This document shows positions 43,678-50,891 of a stretch of DNA of 58,431 bases, in pieces (position 1 is the first letter of the stretch; the number at the start of each line of letters is the position of its first letter). Below the pieces are notes generated by a model that saw nothing but the letters and a program-made list of their open reading frames with translations, searched no databases and was not told the origin of the DNA. The stretch is taken from the NCBI RefSeq assembly GCF_005144585.1, contig NZ_SSMQ01000078.1:1-58431 (forward strand), given 5' to 3'. Position numbers and translations under genes: made by a program. Source of the stretch: Polyangium fumosum. Its GTDB lineage: Bacteria > Myxococcota_A > Polyangia > Polyangiales > Polyangiaceae.

Positions 43678-44856
43678 ATGCGATTCCTGGTCGGCTCTGT
43701 CGGGATCTTTGCGGGGGCTGTCGTGGCAATGGCTGCATGCACGGCCCCACCCTACGTCAACATATTCGAATGCGATCCGGACCCGCTTTTTCCTACTCCC
43801 GAGTGTATCGATGCGGGCACAGATGCCGACGCCGACGCTGACGCCGGCGACGACGCCGAGGCCGGGGAGGACCCCGACGCAGGCCCACCATGCCCCGGCT
43901 TTTGCGCTCCGGAGCCGAGTGGCGATTTCGGTGGGTCAGCAACACCGGCAGGAGCATGGCCACGCACGCCGATGCTCCTCTGGGTTGGCCCCGTGAGCGA
44001 TATGCCAGCCTTCTGCCCGAAGGAGGTGCCCTATGAGAAGTATCGTCGCTACAGCGGCCTCGTCGCGCCGCCCGCGACGTGCGAGTCCTGTAGCTGCGAG
44101 AAGCCCGAGGGCACGTGTTCGGGGTTGCCCGCGTCGATCGAGATCCGCACGAACGCATGCGAGCAGAGCGGCGGCATGTCGGTGCCTTTCGACGGCCCGG
44201 CCGACTGGGATGGGTCCTGCACGTCCGAAGCCGCGCTCCCGGCTGGCGCCCAATGCGGTGGGCAGCCGTGCGCGCAGTACGTCGGCGCGTCCGCCTTGCC
44301 GGGTCCCATCGAAGAGGGCTGCGCAGTCACGGCCGAGACGCCGGCGTTCACGAAGGAGCGGTCCTGGCTTCTCGGGGGTCTCGCGTGCGAGGTCGAGGAG
44401 CTCGACGGCGCGTGTCCCGAGAGCCGCCGATGCATGCAGGATCTCTCGCTCCCTTGGCTCCAGTGCGTTGCTCTGACGGGCGAGCACACGTGCCCGGGAA
44501 ACTACTCGTACGCGCGGTTCGTGATGTTCGACAAGGAGCCGGCCGACGATCGGGGATGCAACGCGTGCACGTGCGGCGCGCCCGAGGATGGGCTTTGCCT
44601 CGCGTCGCTGCATCTCTACGACGATGCGGCGTGCAGCGCCGCCGCGTCGACGACGTTGACGCTCGGCTCGGTCAAAGAAGCATGCGGCACGATCATCCCT
44701 CCCGGGCGCGTCATTGGCAGCAAGGCGATCACGGATCTCACGTACGTGCCCGGCACGTGCAGCGCGAGCGGGGGCGAGCCGATCGGCGAGGCGCGTGAGG
44801 ACGTGAACACGGCGGTCACGTTCTGCTGCACCTACCCGTTCGCTCTCCCGAAGTAA
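43678..44856 (+). CDS. Cys-rich lipoprotein with Asp/Ala repeat linker
   Basis: The 392-residue product has a lipoprotein signal peptide (AMAAC, Cys about 21), an Asp/Ala/Gly-rich linker (about 45-68, DADADADAGDDAEAGEDPDA) and a long domain with about 28 cysteines (for example CESCSCEKPEGTC, CNACTCGAPEDGLC, CSAAASTTLT and a terminal CCTYPF). It would be an extracellular disulfide-rich surface protein. GGGAG 8 nt ahead supports ATG 43678. It is paired with the PEGA-type gene, 2 bp upstream. I do not recognise the Cys domain. Confidence 0.75.
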   Translation: MRFLVGSVGIFAGAVVAMAACTAPPYVNIFECDPDPLFPTPECIDAGTDADADADAGDDAEAGEDPDAGPPCPGFCAPEPSGDFGGSATPAGAWPRTPMLLWVGPVSDMPAFCPKEVPYEKYRRYSGLVAPPATCESCSCEKPEGTCSGLPASIEIRTNACEQSGGMSVPFDGPADWDGSCTSEAALPAGAQCGGQPCAQYVGASALPGPIEEGCAVTAETPAFTKERSWLLGGLACEVEELDGACPESRRCMQDLSLPWLQCVALTGEHTCPGNYSYARFVMFDKEPADDRGCNACTCGAPEDGLCLASLHLYDDAACSAAASTTLTLGSVKEACGTIIPPGRVIGSKAITDLTYVPGTCSASGGEPIGEAREDVNTAVTFCCTYPFALPK

Positions 44857-45039
44857 GGCCCCAGAAAAAAATCGACGGCCCTGCGTTACGACGGGGGGCC
44901 TTGGAGCGAATACCTGGGTGTGACGGGACGACGAGTCCATCGCCGCTCGCAGAGAGGTTTGCGTGCAGGCCGCCCCTCTCCCATGGGCTGCCCGTAGCAT
45001 GCGATCTCCCTGCGGAGAGCGAAGGACTCCTCCCCCGAG

Positions 45040-45161
45040 GGTTGCTCGTCGCTCGTAGACGGGGCGCCTTTCGCGGCGCGCCCCGACTGCGTCATGTTCC
45101 GGATGACCAGGTTTCGGAAAGGGAGCGGTGCGCTCGAAAGGCGCCCCGTCTTCGGGCGACG
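45040..45161. repeat. long inverted repeat, arms 17 bp perfect plus extensions
   Basis: AGACGGGGCGCCTTTCG (45057-45073) is the exact reverse complement of 45135-45151, with a 61-nt centre. Outside it, GTCGC (45048-45052) pairs with GCGAC (45156-45160) across an internal loop, and GGGT/ACCC pairs further out. The total stem is near 30 bp. It could be a structured RNA, a factor-binding region or the relic of a small mobile element. Confidence 0.65.
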
Positions 45162-45181
45162 ACCCTTTTCAACAACGACCT

Positions 45182-45244
45182 CCAGGAGGGGACGATGGGG
45201 AGTGGTTCTCTGGGCGAGTCTACCTCCTTATCGTCCCCCCCTGG
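45182..45244. repeat. inverted repeat, arms 15 bp with one mismatch
   Basis: CCAGGAGGGGACGAT (45182-45196) is complementary to ATCGTCCCCCCCTGG (45230-45244) with one G/T pair in RNA, around a 33-nt loop. It follows the larger inverted repeat by about 20 bp. No T run follows, so it is unlikely to be a simple terminator. Confidence 0.6.
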
Positions 45245-45532
45245 GGGTCGTGTTCTACCGCTTGGAGGGCGCATGGGAGGAGGGGCCCGCGGCTGTGCGA
45301 TGCGACCCGCATCTTGATTCCAATGGCCCGCGCTCGATGAGCCCGTCCGCTCGCGCGGCGCCGCAGGATCGAGCAGGTCGAGCGCATACCTGGGCAAACG
45401 CTTCGTCTGCGCAGATCTCCTCGGGAATGTGCCCCCCGCCGTGCGGCCGTGACAATCCTGCGGCGAGCAGCACTATCTCGACTGCGCGCAAGATTGACCT
45501 CGGAATGCGAAGAACGTTAATGTGTCCTTGCC

Positions 45533-45766
45533 ATGCGAAACCGACACGGTACGCGCACGAAGTGGGCAGAGCTGTGCCGCTCGAATGAGTTCAGCGGGAG
45601 GTGGGTGGCGCTGGAGAATGTCGAGTACAAGGTCGGCACCATCGAGCCACACGAAGGCGACGTGGTCGACAGGGATACGGATATCGGCGCGCTGTGCAGC
45701 CGGATGCGAGCGTCCGATCGCAAGGAATGCGTGATTGTACACTGCGCCGACAACGGCGAGCCCTGA
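45533..45766 (+). CDS. small conserved-looking protein, unknown
   Basis: The 77-residue protein has a protein-like composition unlike the Arg/Pro-rich chance frames around it: FSGRWVALENVEYKVGTIEP, EGDVVDRDTDIGALCSRMRA and ECVIVHC near the end. I recall short myxobacterial proteins of this layout (GRWVAL..., EGDVVD, LC.R...), none with a known function. No good ribosome-binding site is visible ahead of ATG 45533. It lies downstream of the large inverted repeats. Confidence 0.6.
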   Translation: MRNRHGTRTKWAELCRSNEFSGRWVALENVEYKVGTIEPHEGDVVDRDTDIGALCSRMRASDRKECVIVHCADNGEP

Positions 45767-46095
45767 CCGAGGCCGCCCGCCCCACGGAGGGATACGGGTT
45801 TGGCGCGGTCGTTCGTCCACGCGAGGCATGCTCGCCGTCCCCGGACGAGGCGCATCGAATGCACGTCCCGCCTCAGGCGGACGTGGAAGGCCTCCTGCCG
45901 CCAGGTCACCTCGCTGAGCCCCCGAGGGGGTTCCGTGGGTGGGTGAGGTCCGAACGTCGACGGGATGCCTGGAAACACCCTCGGAGCAAAGTCCCGCGGC
46001 CATCGTGGGGTTGTGCAGGACGCGCATCTGCGCCAGGAAGAGGGGCGGGCCGGCTCGACCGATGGGGGGGGACCGGCACCCAGGAGGAGGTGTTC
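45767..46095. other. 329-bp stretch without a supported gene
   Basis: I see no gene, repeat or clear structure here. A frame joined to the holin-like gene stays open upstream to about 45601 but is Arg/Gly-rich and overlaps the small gene, so it is not used. The last 20 bp carry GGAGGAGG, the ribosome-binding site of the next gene. Confidence 0.5.
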
Positions 46096-46458
46096 ATGTT
46101 GAAGACGTTCGTCAGTCAAGCCATCGCGGCGGGGCTCGCGGTCCTCATCGCCAGTGCAGTCATCCCCGGCGTCCGGATCCGCAAGGGCAACACGGCGATC
46201 GGCATCGCGTTCGCGTTCGCGCTGCTCAACCTTTTCTTCGGGTGGCTCGTCAAGGTCGTGCTCGCCATCGTGCTCCTGCCCGCCGCCCTGCTCACGTTCG
46301 GCTTGCCCTACCTCGTGTTCGGCCTGCTCGTGAACGCGATCTTGCTCTACGTCACCGACAAGCTCATCGACGATTTCGAGATCAAAGGCTTCTGGCCGCT
46401 CGTCGGCACGGCCGGGCTGATCTCCGTCGCCGCGTGGCTCCTCCCGCGCCTCTTCTGA
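46096..46458 (+). CDS. phage holin family 4-type membrane protein
   Basis: The 120-residue protein has four hydrophobic helices in the pattern of the PF04020-type family (mycobacterial-type four-helix holin superfamily): FVSQAIAAGLAVLIASAVIPG, IAFAFALLNLFFGWLVKVV, LLPAALLTFGLPYLVFGLLV and GLISVAAWLLP. The DDFEIKGFWP motif before the last helix is typical. Despite the name, chromosomal members far from prophages are common and their role in the inner membrane is unclear. GGAGGAGG 6-8 nt before ATG 46096 is a strong ribosome-binding site. Confidence 0.85.
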   Translation: MLKTFVSQAIAAGLAVLIASAVIPGVRIRKGNTAIGIAFAFALLNLFFGWLVKVVLAIVLLPAALLTFGLPYLVFGLLVNAILLYVTDKLIDDFEIKGFWPLVGTAGLISVAAWLLPRLF

Positions 46459-46619
46459 GGGCGGGCGCGCCCGCGGCCGCTCCCACGCCCGCCCGCGACG
46501 CGCTCGCAATCGCTTGATACGATGGATTCCCTGCGGGCGCATGCATACGCATGCGCCGATCGCGCCTCGACTTGACGCGAGACCCGGCGACGCGACATTG
46601 CCACCGGGGTGCATTTGTT

Positions 46620-47792
46620 GTGAAGGCGGTCGTCTACAAAGGTCGGCTCGAGGTCGCGGTCGAGGAGGTGGCCGATGCGCGCATCGAGGAGCCGACCGAC
46701 GTGCTCGTGAAGATCACCTCGGCCGCTATCTGCGGCAGTGACCTGCACATGTACGAAGGCCGCACCGCCGCGCTGCCAGGGACCGTGCTCGGCCACGAGC
46801 CGCTCGGCCTCGTGGAGGAGGTCGGCTCCGCGGTCGAGCGGGTGAAGAAGGGCGACCGGGTCGTGATGCCCTTCAACATCTCCTGCGGCACCTGCTTCAA
46901 CTGCATTCGCGGCTACACGGCGGCCTGCCTCAACGTCAATCCGAGCGCGCACGGCGGCGCGTACGGATACGTGGGCATGGGCCCCTTCCGCGGAGGGCAG
47001 GCCGAGCACCTCCGCGTGCCCTTCGCCGATACCAACTGCCTGAAGCTCCCCGGCGAGCCCAGGGACATGTTCGAGAATGATTTCGTTCTCCTCGCCGACG
47101 TGTTCCCGACGGGCTGCTTCGCCGCCGATCTGGCCGCGGTGGAGCCGGGGATGAGCGTGGCCGTCTTCGGCGCGGGGCCCGTCGGGCTCCTCGCGGCGTA
47201 CGCGTCGGCGCTGCGCGGAGCAGACGAGATCTACGTCGTCGACTACGTGCCGGACCGGCTCGCCCGCGCCGAAGCCATGGGCGCGACGCCCATCGACCTC
47301 TCGCGCGGCGACCCGGTGGAGCAGATCATCGCGCTCCGCAGAGCCCGGGGGACCGCCACGGCGAAGATGGATGGCGTGATGTCCGGCATCGAGGCCGTCG
47401 GCTTCCAGGCCATCGACTGGGCGGACCCCTCCCACGAGGAGCCCAACCGTGTCCTCGAGGATCTGATCCGGCTGGTCAACCCCACGGGCCACATCGGCAT
47501 CGTCGGCCTCTACGTCCCGGAGGACCCGGGCGGGAAAAACCCACACGCGAAGAAGGGAGAGATCCAGATCTCGTTCGGCAAGCTCTGGGAAAAAGGGATC
47601 TCCTTCGGGACGGGCCAGACGCCGGTGATGCGCTACTCCGCGCGCCTGCGTGATCTCGTCACCTCCGGCCGGGCCCGCCCGAGCCAGGTGGTGACCCACA
47701 GGTTGCCGCTCGACGCCGCGCCCGAGGCGTATGCCAAGCTCAGCCGTCGCGAGGACGGGTACGCGAAGGTGCTCCTCGATCCACACATGTGA
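46620..47792 (+). CDS. zinc-dependent alcohol dehydrogenase (formaldehyde-dehydrogenase-like)
   Basis: The 390-residue enzyme belongs to the medium-chain dehydrogenases. Catalytic zinc ligands are in AAICGSDLHMYEG and GHEPLG. The structural-zinc cysteines CGTCFNCIRGYTAAC lie near 85-103. The NAD-binding GAGPVGLLAA is near 185-195. The sequence resembles glutathione-independent formaldehyde dehydrogenases, including the extended GMGPFRGGQAEHLRVPFADT segment. It would oxidise an alcohol or aldehyde with NAD. Start GTG 46620 was chosen from the family N-terminus (KAVVYKG). A sensor-kinase gene follows 12 bp downstream on the same strand. Confidence 0.9.
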   Translation: MKAVVYKGRLEVAVEEVADARIEEPTDVLVKITSAAICGSDLHMYEGRTAALPGTVLGHEPLGLVEEVGSAVERVKKGDRVVMPFNISCGTCFNCIRGYTAACLNVNPSAHGGAYGYVGMGPFRGGQAEHLRVPFADTNCLKLPGEPRDMFENDFVLLADVFPTGCFAADLAAVEPGMSVAVFGAGPVGLLAAYASALRGADEIYVVDYVPDRLARAEAMGATPIDLSRGDPVEQIIALRRARGTATAKMDGVMSGIEAVGFQAIDWADPSHEEPNRVLEDLIRLVNPTGHIGIVGLYVPEDPGGKNPHAKKGEIQISFGKLWEKGISFGTGQTPVMRYSARLRDLVTSGRARPSQVVTHRLPLDAAPEAYAKLSRREDGYAKVLLDPHM

Positions 47793-47804
47793 GGGAGATG
47801 CGGC

Positions 47805-49508
47805 GTGACGACCGCACAGGATCTCATCGCGCGATCCGGCGCGGCGGGGGCCCTCGTCGCGGGCCTCGCGTGGTCCGAGACGCCGCTCGGACCCCTCGCG
47901 AGCTGGCCGCCGCGGGTGAAGGTGGTCATCGAGACGGTGCTCGCGAGCGGCTTCCCGCTCTGCGTGCTCCTCGGGGCCGAGCCGGCCCACGCGAGGGTCG
48001 TCTACAACGACGCGTTCGCCCCGCTGCTCGGCCACAAGCACCCCTCCGCGATGGGGCGGACCGCGCGCGAGGTATGGCCGGAGAGCTGGGACTTCTTCGA
48101 GTGGGCGCTCCGCCAGGTCTGGCACGCGGGGCAGCCGGTGACGGGCAAGGATCTCATGCTCCGCCTCGATCGAGGAAACGACCTCGAGGAGGTGTACGTG
48201 TCGATCTCGTTCAGCCCCATCCGCGACGATCAGGGCGCCGTGCGCGGCGCGCTGATGTGCGGCATGGAGACGACGGGCGTGGTGCTCGCCGCGCGGCGCG
48301 AGCGCGCGTTGCGCCTGCTCGTCGAGGCGCTCCGCCCGGCGAAGAGGGAAGACGACTTCTACCGGATCATGCCGAAGGCGCTCTCCTACACGCTGAAGGA
48401 CGTCTTTTTCGCGTTCCTCTACGAGCTCGATCCGGCCGGCAAGAGGGCCACGCTGCGCGCCACCGCGGGGCTCGCGGCCGAGGCGCCCGAGGCGCTGCGC
48501 GAGCTCACGCTCGGGCCCAGGTGTCCCTGGGAGATGGCGGTCGTGGTGCGCGAGAACGAGATGCGGCTCGTTCCGTCGGCGGGCCTCGGGCTCTGCGTGA
48601 TCAACGCGCTCGCGGGCTCGCCGACGCGCGCGGCGGTCATTCCGGTGACGGGCGGCTCGCCAGAAGGACCCGCCGCCGTCCTGGTCGTGGGCCTCCGCCC
48701 GGCGCGCGCCCTGGACGACGAATATGGCGCCTTCGTCCTCCGCATCGCGCGCGAGATCGCCGTCGCGCTCACCGACATCCGGAGCCTGCGCGCGGCGGAG
48801 CGCCACGCCGAGGCCGTGGCCGAGTCGAGGCTCAAGGACATGTTCCTCGGGATCGCCTCCCACGAGCTGCGCACGCCGCTCACCTGCCTGAAGCTCAACG
48901 TGCAGCTCGTCCACCGCGAGCTCACGGCGCTCGAACCACGCCTCGCCGCGCGGCTCGACGGGCTCTCCCGCTCGATCGATCGCATGACGCGGCTCGTGAA
49001 CGAAATGCTGAGCGTATCGGCGATCGCCGCCGGCAAGCTCACGCTCCAGGAGACCTATTGCGATCTCCGCTCCATCTGCACGAGCGCCGGGGCCGAGCAA
49101 TCGCAGGCGGCGCGGCGCCCGGTCTCGCTCCACCTGCCGGAGGAGCCCGTCTGTGTCTTCGCGGACGAGGACCGGACGGGGCAGGTGATCGCCAATCTGC
49201 TCGCCAATGCATTCAAATACTCGGCGGCGGAGGAGCCCGTGGAGCTCTCGCTCGAGCGGTCCGGCACGGAGGCGATCGTGACGGTGCGGGACCGGGGGCC
49301 GGGCATCCCGAAAGAATCGTTTCCCCGCGTCTTTGATCGATTCTATCGCGTCCCCGGCGTGAGCGTACGGACGGGCTCCTACGTCGGGCTGGGGCTCGGC
49401 CTCTACCTGTCCAAGGCGATCATCGAGCAGCACCACGGCCGCATTTGGGTGGAGAGCGAGGTGGGCCGGGGGAGCGCGTTTTCCTTCTCGATGCCGCTCG
49501 CGGCGTGA
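47805..49508 (+). CDS. PAS-GAF sensor histidine kinase
   Basis: The 567-residue soluble protein has an N-terminal PAS-type domain (about 20-155, TPLGPLASWPPRVKVVIETV, YNDAFAPLLGHKHPSAMG), a GAF-like domain (about 165-325), HisKA with the phospho-His near 353 (MFLGIASHELRTPLTCLKL) and HATPase_c with NLLANAFKYSAAEE, VRDRGPGIP and GLGLGLYLSKAI. There is no receiver or output domain, so a separate response regulator must exist. GTG 47805 has GGGAG about 8 nt upstream. The gene follows the dehydrogenase closely, suggesting one operon. A terminator follows the stop. Confidence 0.9.
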   Translation: MTTAQDLIARSGAAGALVAGLAWSETPLGPLASWPPRVKVVIETVLASGFPLCVLLGAEPAHARVVYNDAFAPLLGHKHPSAMGRTAREVWPESWDFFEWALRQVWHAGQPVTGKDLMLRLDRGNDLEEVYVSISFSPIRDDQGAVRGALMCGMETTGVVLAARRERALRLLVEALRPAKREDDFYRIMPKALSYTLKDVFFAFLYELDPAGKRATLRATAGLAAEAPEALRELTLGPRCPWEMAVVVRENEMRLVPSAGLGLCVINALAGSPTRAAVIPVTGGSPEGPAAVLVVGLRPARALDDEYGAFVLRIAREIAVALTDIRSLRAAERHAEAVAESRLKDMFLGIASHELRTPLTCLKLNVQLVHRELTALEPRLAARLDGLSRSIDRMTRLVNEMLSVSAIAAGKLTLQETYCDLRSICTSAGAEQSQAARRPVSLHLPEEPVCVFADEDRTGQVIANLLANAFKYSAAEEPVELSLERSGTEAIVTVRDRGPGIPKESFPRVFDRFYRVPGVSVRTGSYVGLGLGLYLSKAIIEQHHGRIWVESEVGRGSAFSFSMPLAA

Positions 49509-49528
49509 TCGGACACGACCCAAAGGAA

Positions 49529-49559
49529 AAAGCCCCCTCGGACGAACCGAGGAGGCTTT
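49529..49559. terminator. bidirectional terminator between convergent genes
   Basis: AAAGCC (49529-49534) and CCTCGG (49536-49541) pair with CCGAGG (49547-49552) and GGCTTT (49554-49559) around ACGAA, with one C/A mismatch. It lies between the PAS-GAF kinase and the convergent DUF1501 gene and can stop both. Confidence 0.8.
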
Positions 49560-49589
49560 CTCCTTTCGAGCGACGGATCGCTCTCTCGA

Positions 49590-50879
49590 TCAGCCGAACA
49601 GCGGCAGATCTTCCTTCTCCTTGATCGGGGAGCGCGCCGCGACCTCGCTCTGATCGATCCCCGCGAGCCTGCGCAACGCGCGGTGCACGTGGCCGGGCTT
49701 CAGGCGGAGGCCGCCGCCCTCGACGGGCTCGAGCGTGTTCGGGTCGATGTTCATCGGGTTGTGACGCTCGGTCGTCTTGCCGATGACCTGGTTGCCCGGG
49801 ATGCCCGCGCCCATGAGCAGCATGCTCGTGATCGACCAGTGGTCCTTGCCGTTGCCGGAGTTGTACCCCGGCGTGCGGCCGAAATCGGACCCGACGACGA
49901 TCACCATGTTGCCCCAGACGCCCGTCGCCTTCGCCTCTTCGACGAGGTAGTCGATGCCGTCCCAGAGCTCGGCCAGGCGGCCAAACTGCTGGTCGTCGTT
50001 GTTGCCGTGCGTGTCGAACCCGCCGATGCCGAGGTTCGCGCTGACGCAGATGCCGGCGCGGTAGGCGGCGAGCGCGATCTGCGCCTGGCGACGGAGGTTC
50101 GAGTTCTCGAGCTGCGCCGGCAGGTACTCGGTCAGCTTCTTGAGCTCGTTTTGCCCCGAGCGCGCCGTGTAGAGCATGCCCATCGACTGCTTGATGCGCG
50201 GCAGGTTCTGCTTTTCGGCGTACGCCATGTGCCGCGCGGAGCGAGTCTCGGCGATGCGCGCCTCGGTCTCGTCCGTGTAGTACGGCGTCTTGTTCTGGTC
50301 GTACATCGGGTCGATGACGTTCGGATAGGCAATGCGACGGATCGCGTCGACGTTGCCCACGCGGGTCACCGCCACGGTGCCGGCCGTCGTGTCGTAGCCG
50401 CCGTACGAGATGTACGCCATCGGCAGCGAGCCGCCCGCGACCGCGGCCGTGAGCGCCGCGAACGAGGCCTTGTTCTCGGCCAAGGTGCCCGCCCACGTCA
50501 CGCGCGTGCCGACGTCGTGGCTGTTCGTCGACGTATCGACGCCGTTCAGGACCATGAGGTCGTTCACGTACTTGTCGAAGAACGCCTTGTTTGCCCCGTC
50601 CGGGTCGGGGGCGTACCGCATCGGGAGCTTGCTCTTGCTCCCGACCGCCGTCCCGATCGTCGTCTCGAGGTAATGGTTCATCGGGTCGGGATCACTCTCG
50701 CCCTTCGCGCCCTTCGGGTCGCAGTGGCTCGTGACGTCCCAGCCGCCGCCGGCGTGGATCATGACCCAGAACTTGCCGGTATACGGCGCTGCTCCGGCTT
50801 CACTGGCAAACGGGATGGTGCTGGCGGCGACGCCGAGCCCTGCCGTCGATGCAATCTTGAGGAAATCTCTTCGGTCCAT
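49590..50879 (-). CDS. DUF1501 domain protein, Tat-exported
   Basis: The 429-residue protein starts with a Tat signal (DRRDFLKIASTAG, then a hydrophobic stretch to about 30). The DUF1501 core is recognisable by WVMIHAGGGWDVTSHCDP near the start, ICVSANLGIGGFDTHGNNDD in the middle, and VVGSDFGRTPGYNSGNGKDH with a metal-binding look shared with alkaline-phosphatase-like sulfatases. DUF1501 genes usually sit directly behind DUF1549/1592-type cytochrome genes, as here (12 bp). The pair is thought to act on a polymer or small molecule in the periplasm; the reaction is unknown. Confidence 0.88.
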   Translation of the reverse strand: MDRRDFLKIASTAGLGVAASTIPFASEAGAAPYTGKFWVMIHAGGGWDVTSHCDPKGAKGESDPDPMNHYLETTIGTAVGSKSKLPMRYAPDPDGANKAFFDKYVNDLMVLNGVDTSTNSHDVGTRVTWAGTLAENKASFAALTAAVAGGSLPMAYISYGGYDTTAGTVAVTRVGNVDAIRRIAYPNVIDPMYDQNKTPYYTDETEARIAETRSARHMAYAEKQNLPRIKQSMGMLYTARSGQNELKKLTEYLPAQLENSNLRRQAQIALAAYRAGICVSANLGIGGFDTHGNNDDQQFGRLAELWDGIDYLVEEAKATGVWGNMVIVVGSDFGRTPGYNSGNGKDHWSITSMLLMGAGIPGNQVIGKTTERHNPMNIDPNTLEPVEGGGLRLKPGHVHRALRRLAGIDQSEVAARSPIKEKEDLPLFG

Positions 50880-50891
50880 GGGGCTCGCCTC

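Larger units (their letters stand above)
44857..45532. other. 676-bp gene-free stretch with strong nested inverted repeats
   Basis: No credible gene is seen. The middle (about 45040-45244) holds two large inverted repeats, one with 17-bp perfect arms and extensions and one with 15-bp arms and a single mismatch, described separately. The remainder, near 44890-45030 and 45260-45530, shows no structure I can support. Confidence 0.55.

Noticed and set aside
44890-45340. Short plus-strand frames in the structured gene-free stretch
   Set aside because: They are Arg/Pro/Gly-rich, interrupted by the large inverted repeats, and lack ribosome-binding sites.
46347-49523. A 1058-codon open frame on the minus strand opposite the dehydrogenase and PAS-GAF kinase genes
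   Set aside because: It is antisense to two genes with clear domains; its product is Arg/Glu/His-rich without any motif, a usual by-product of G+C-rich codon usage.
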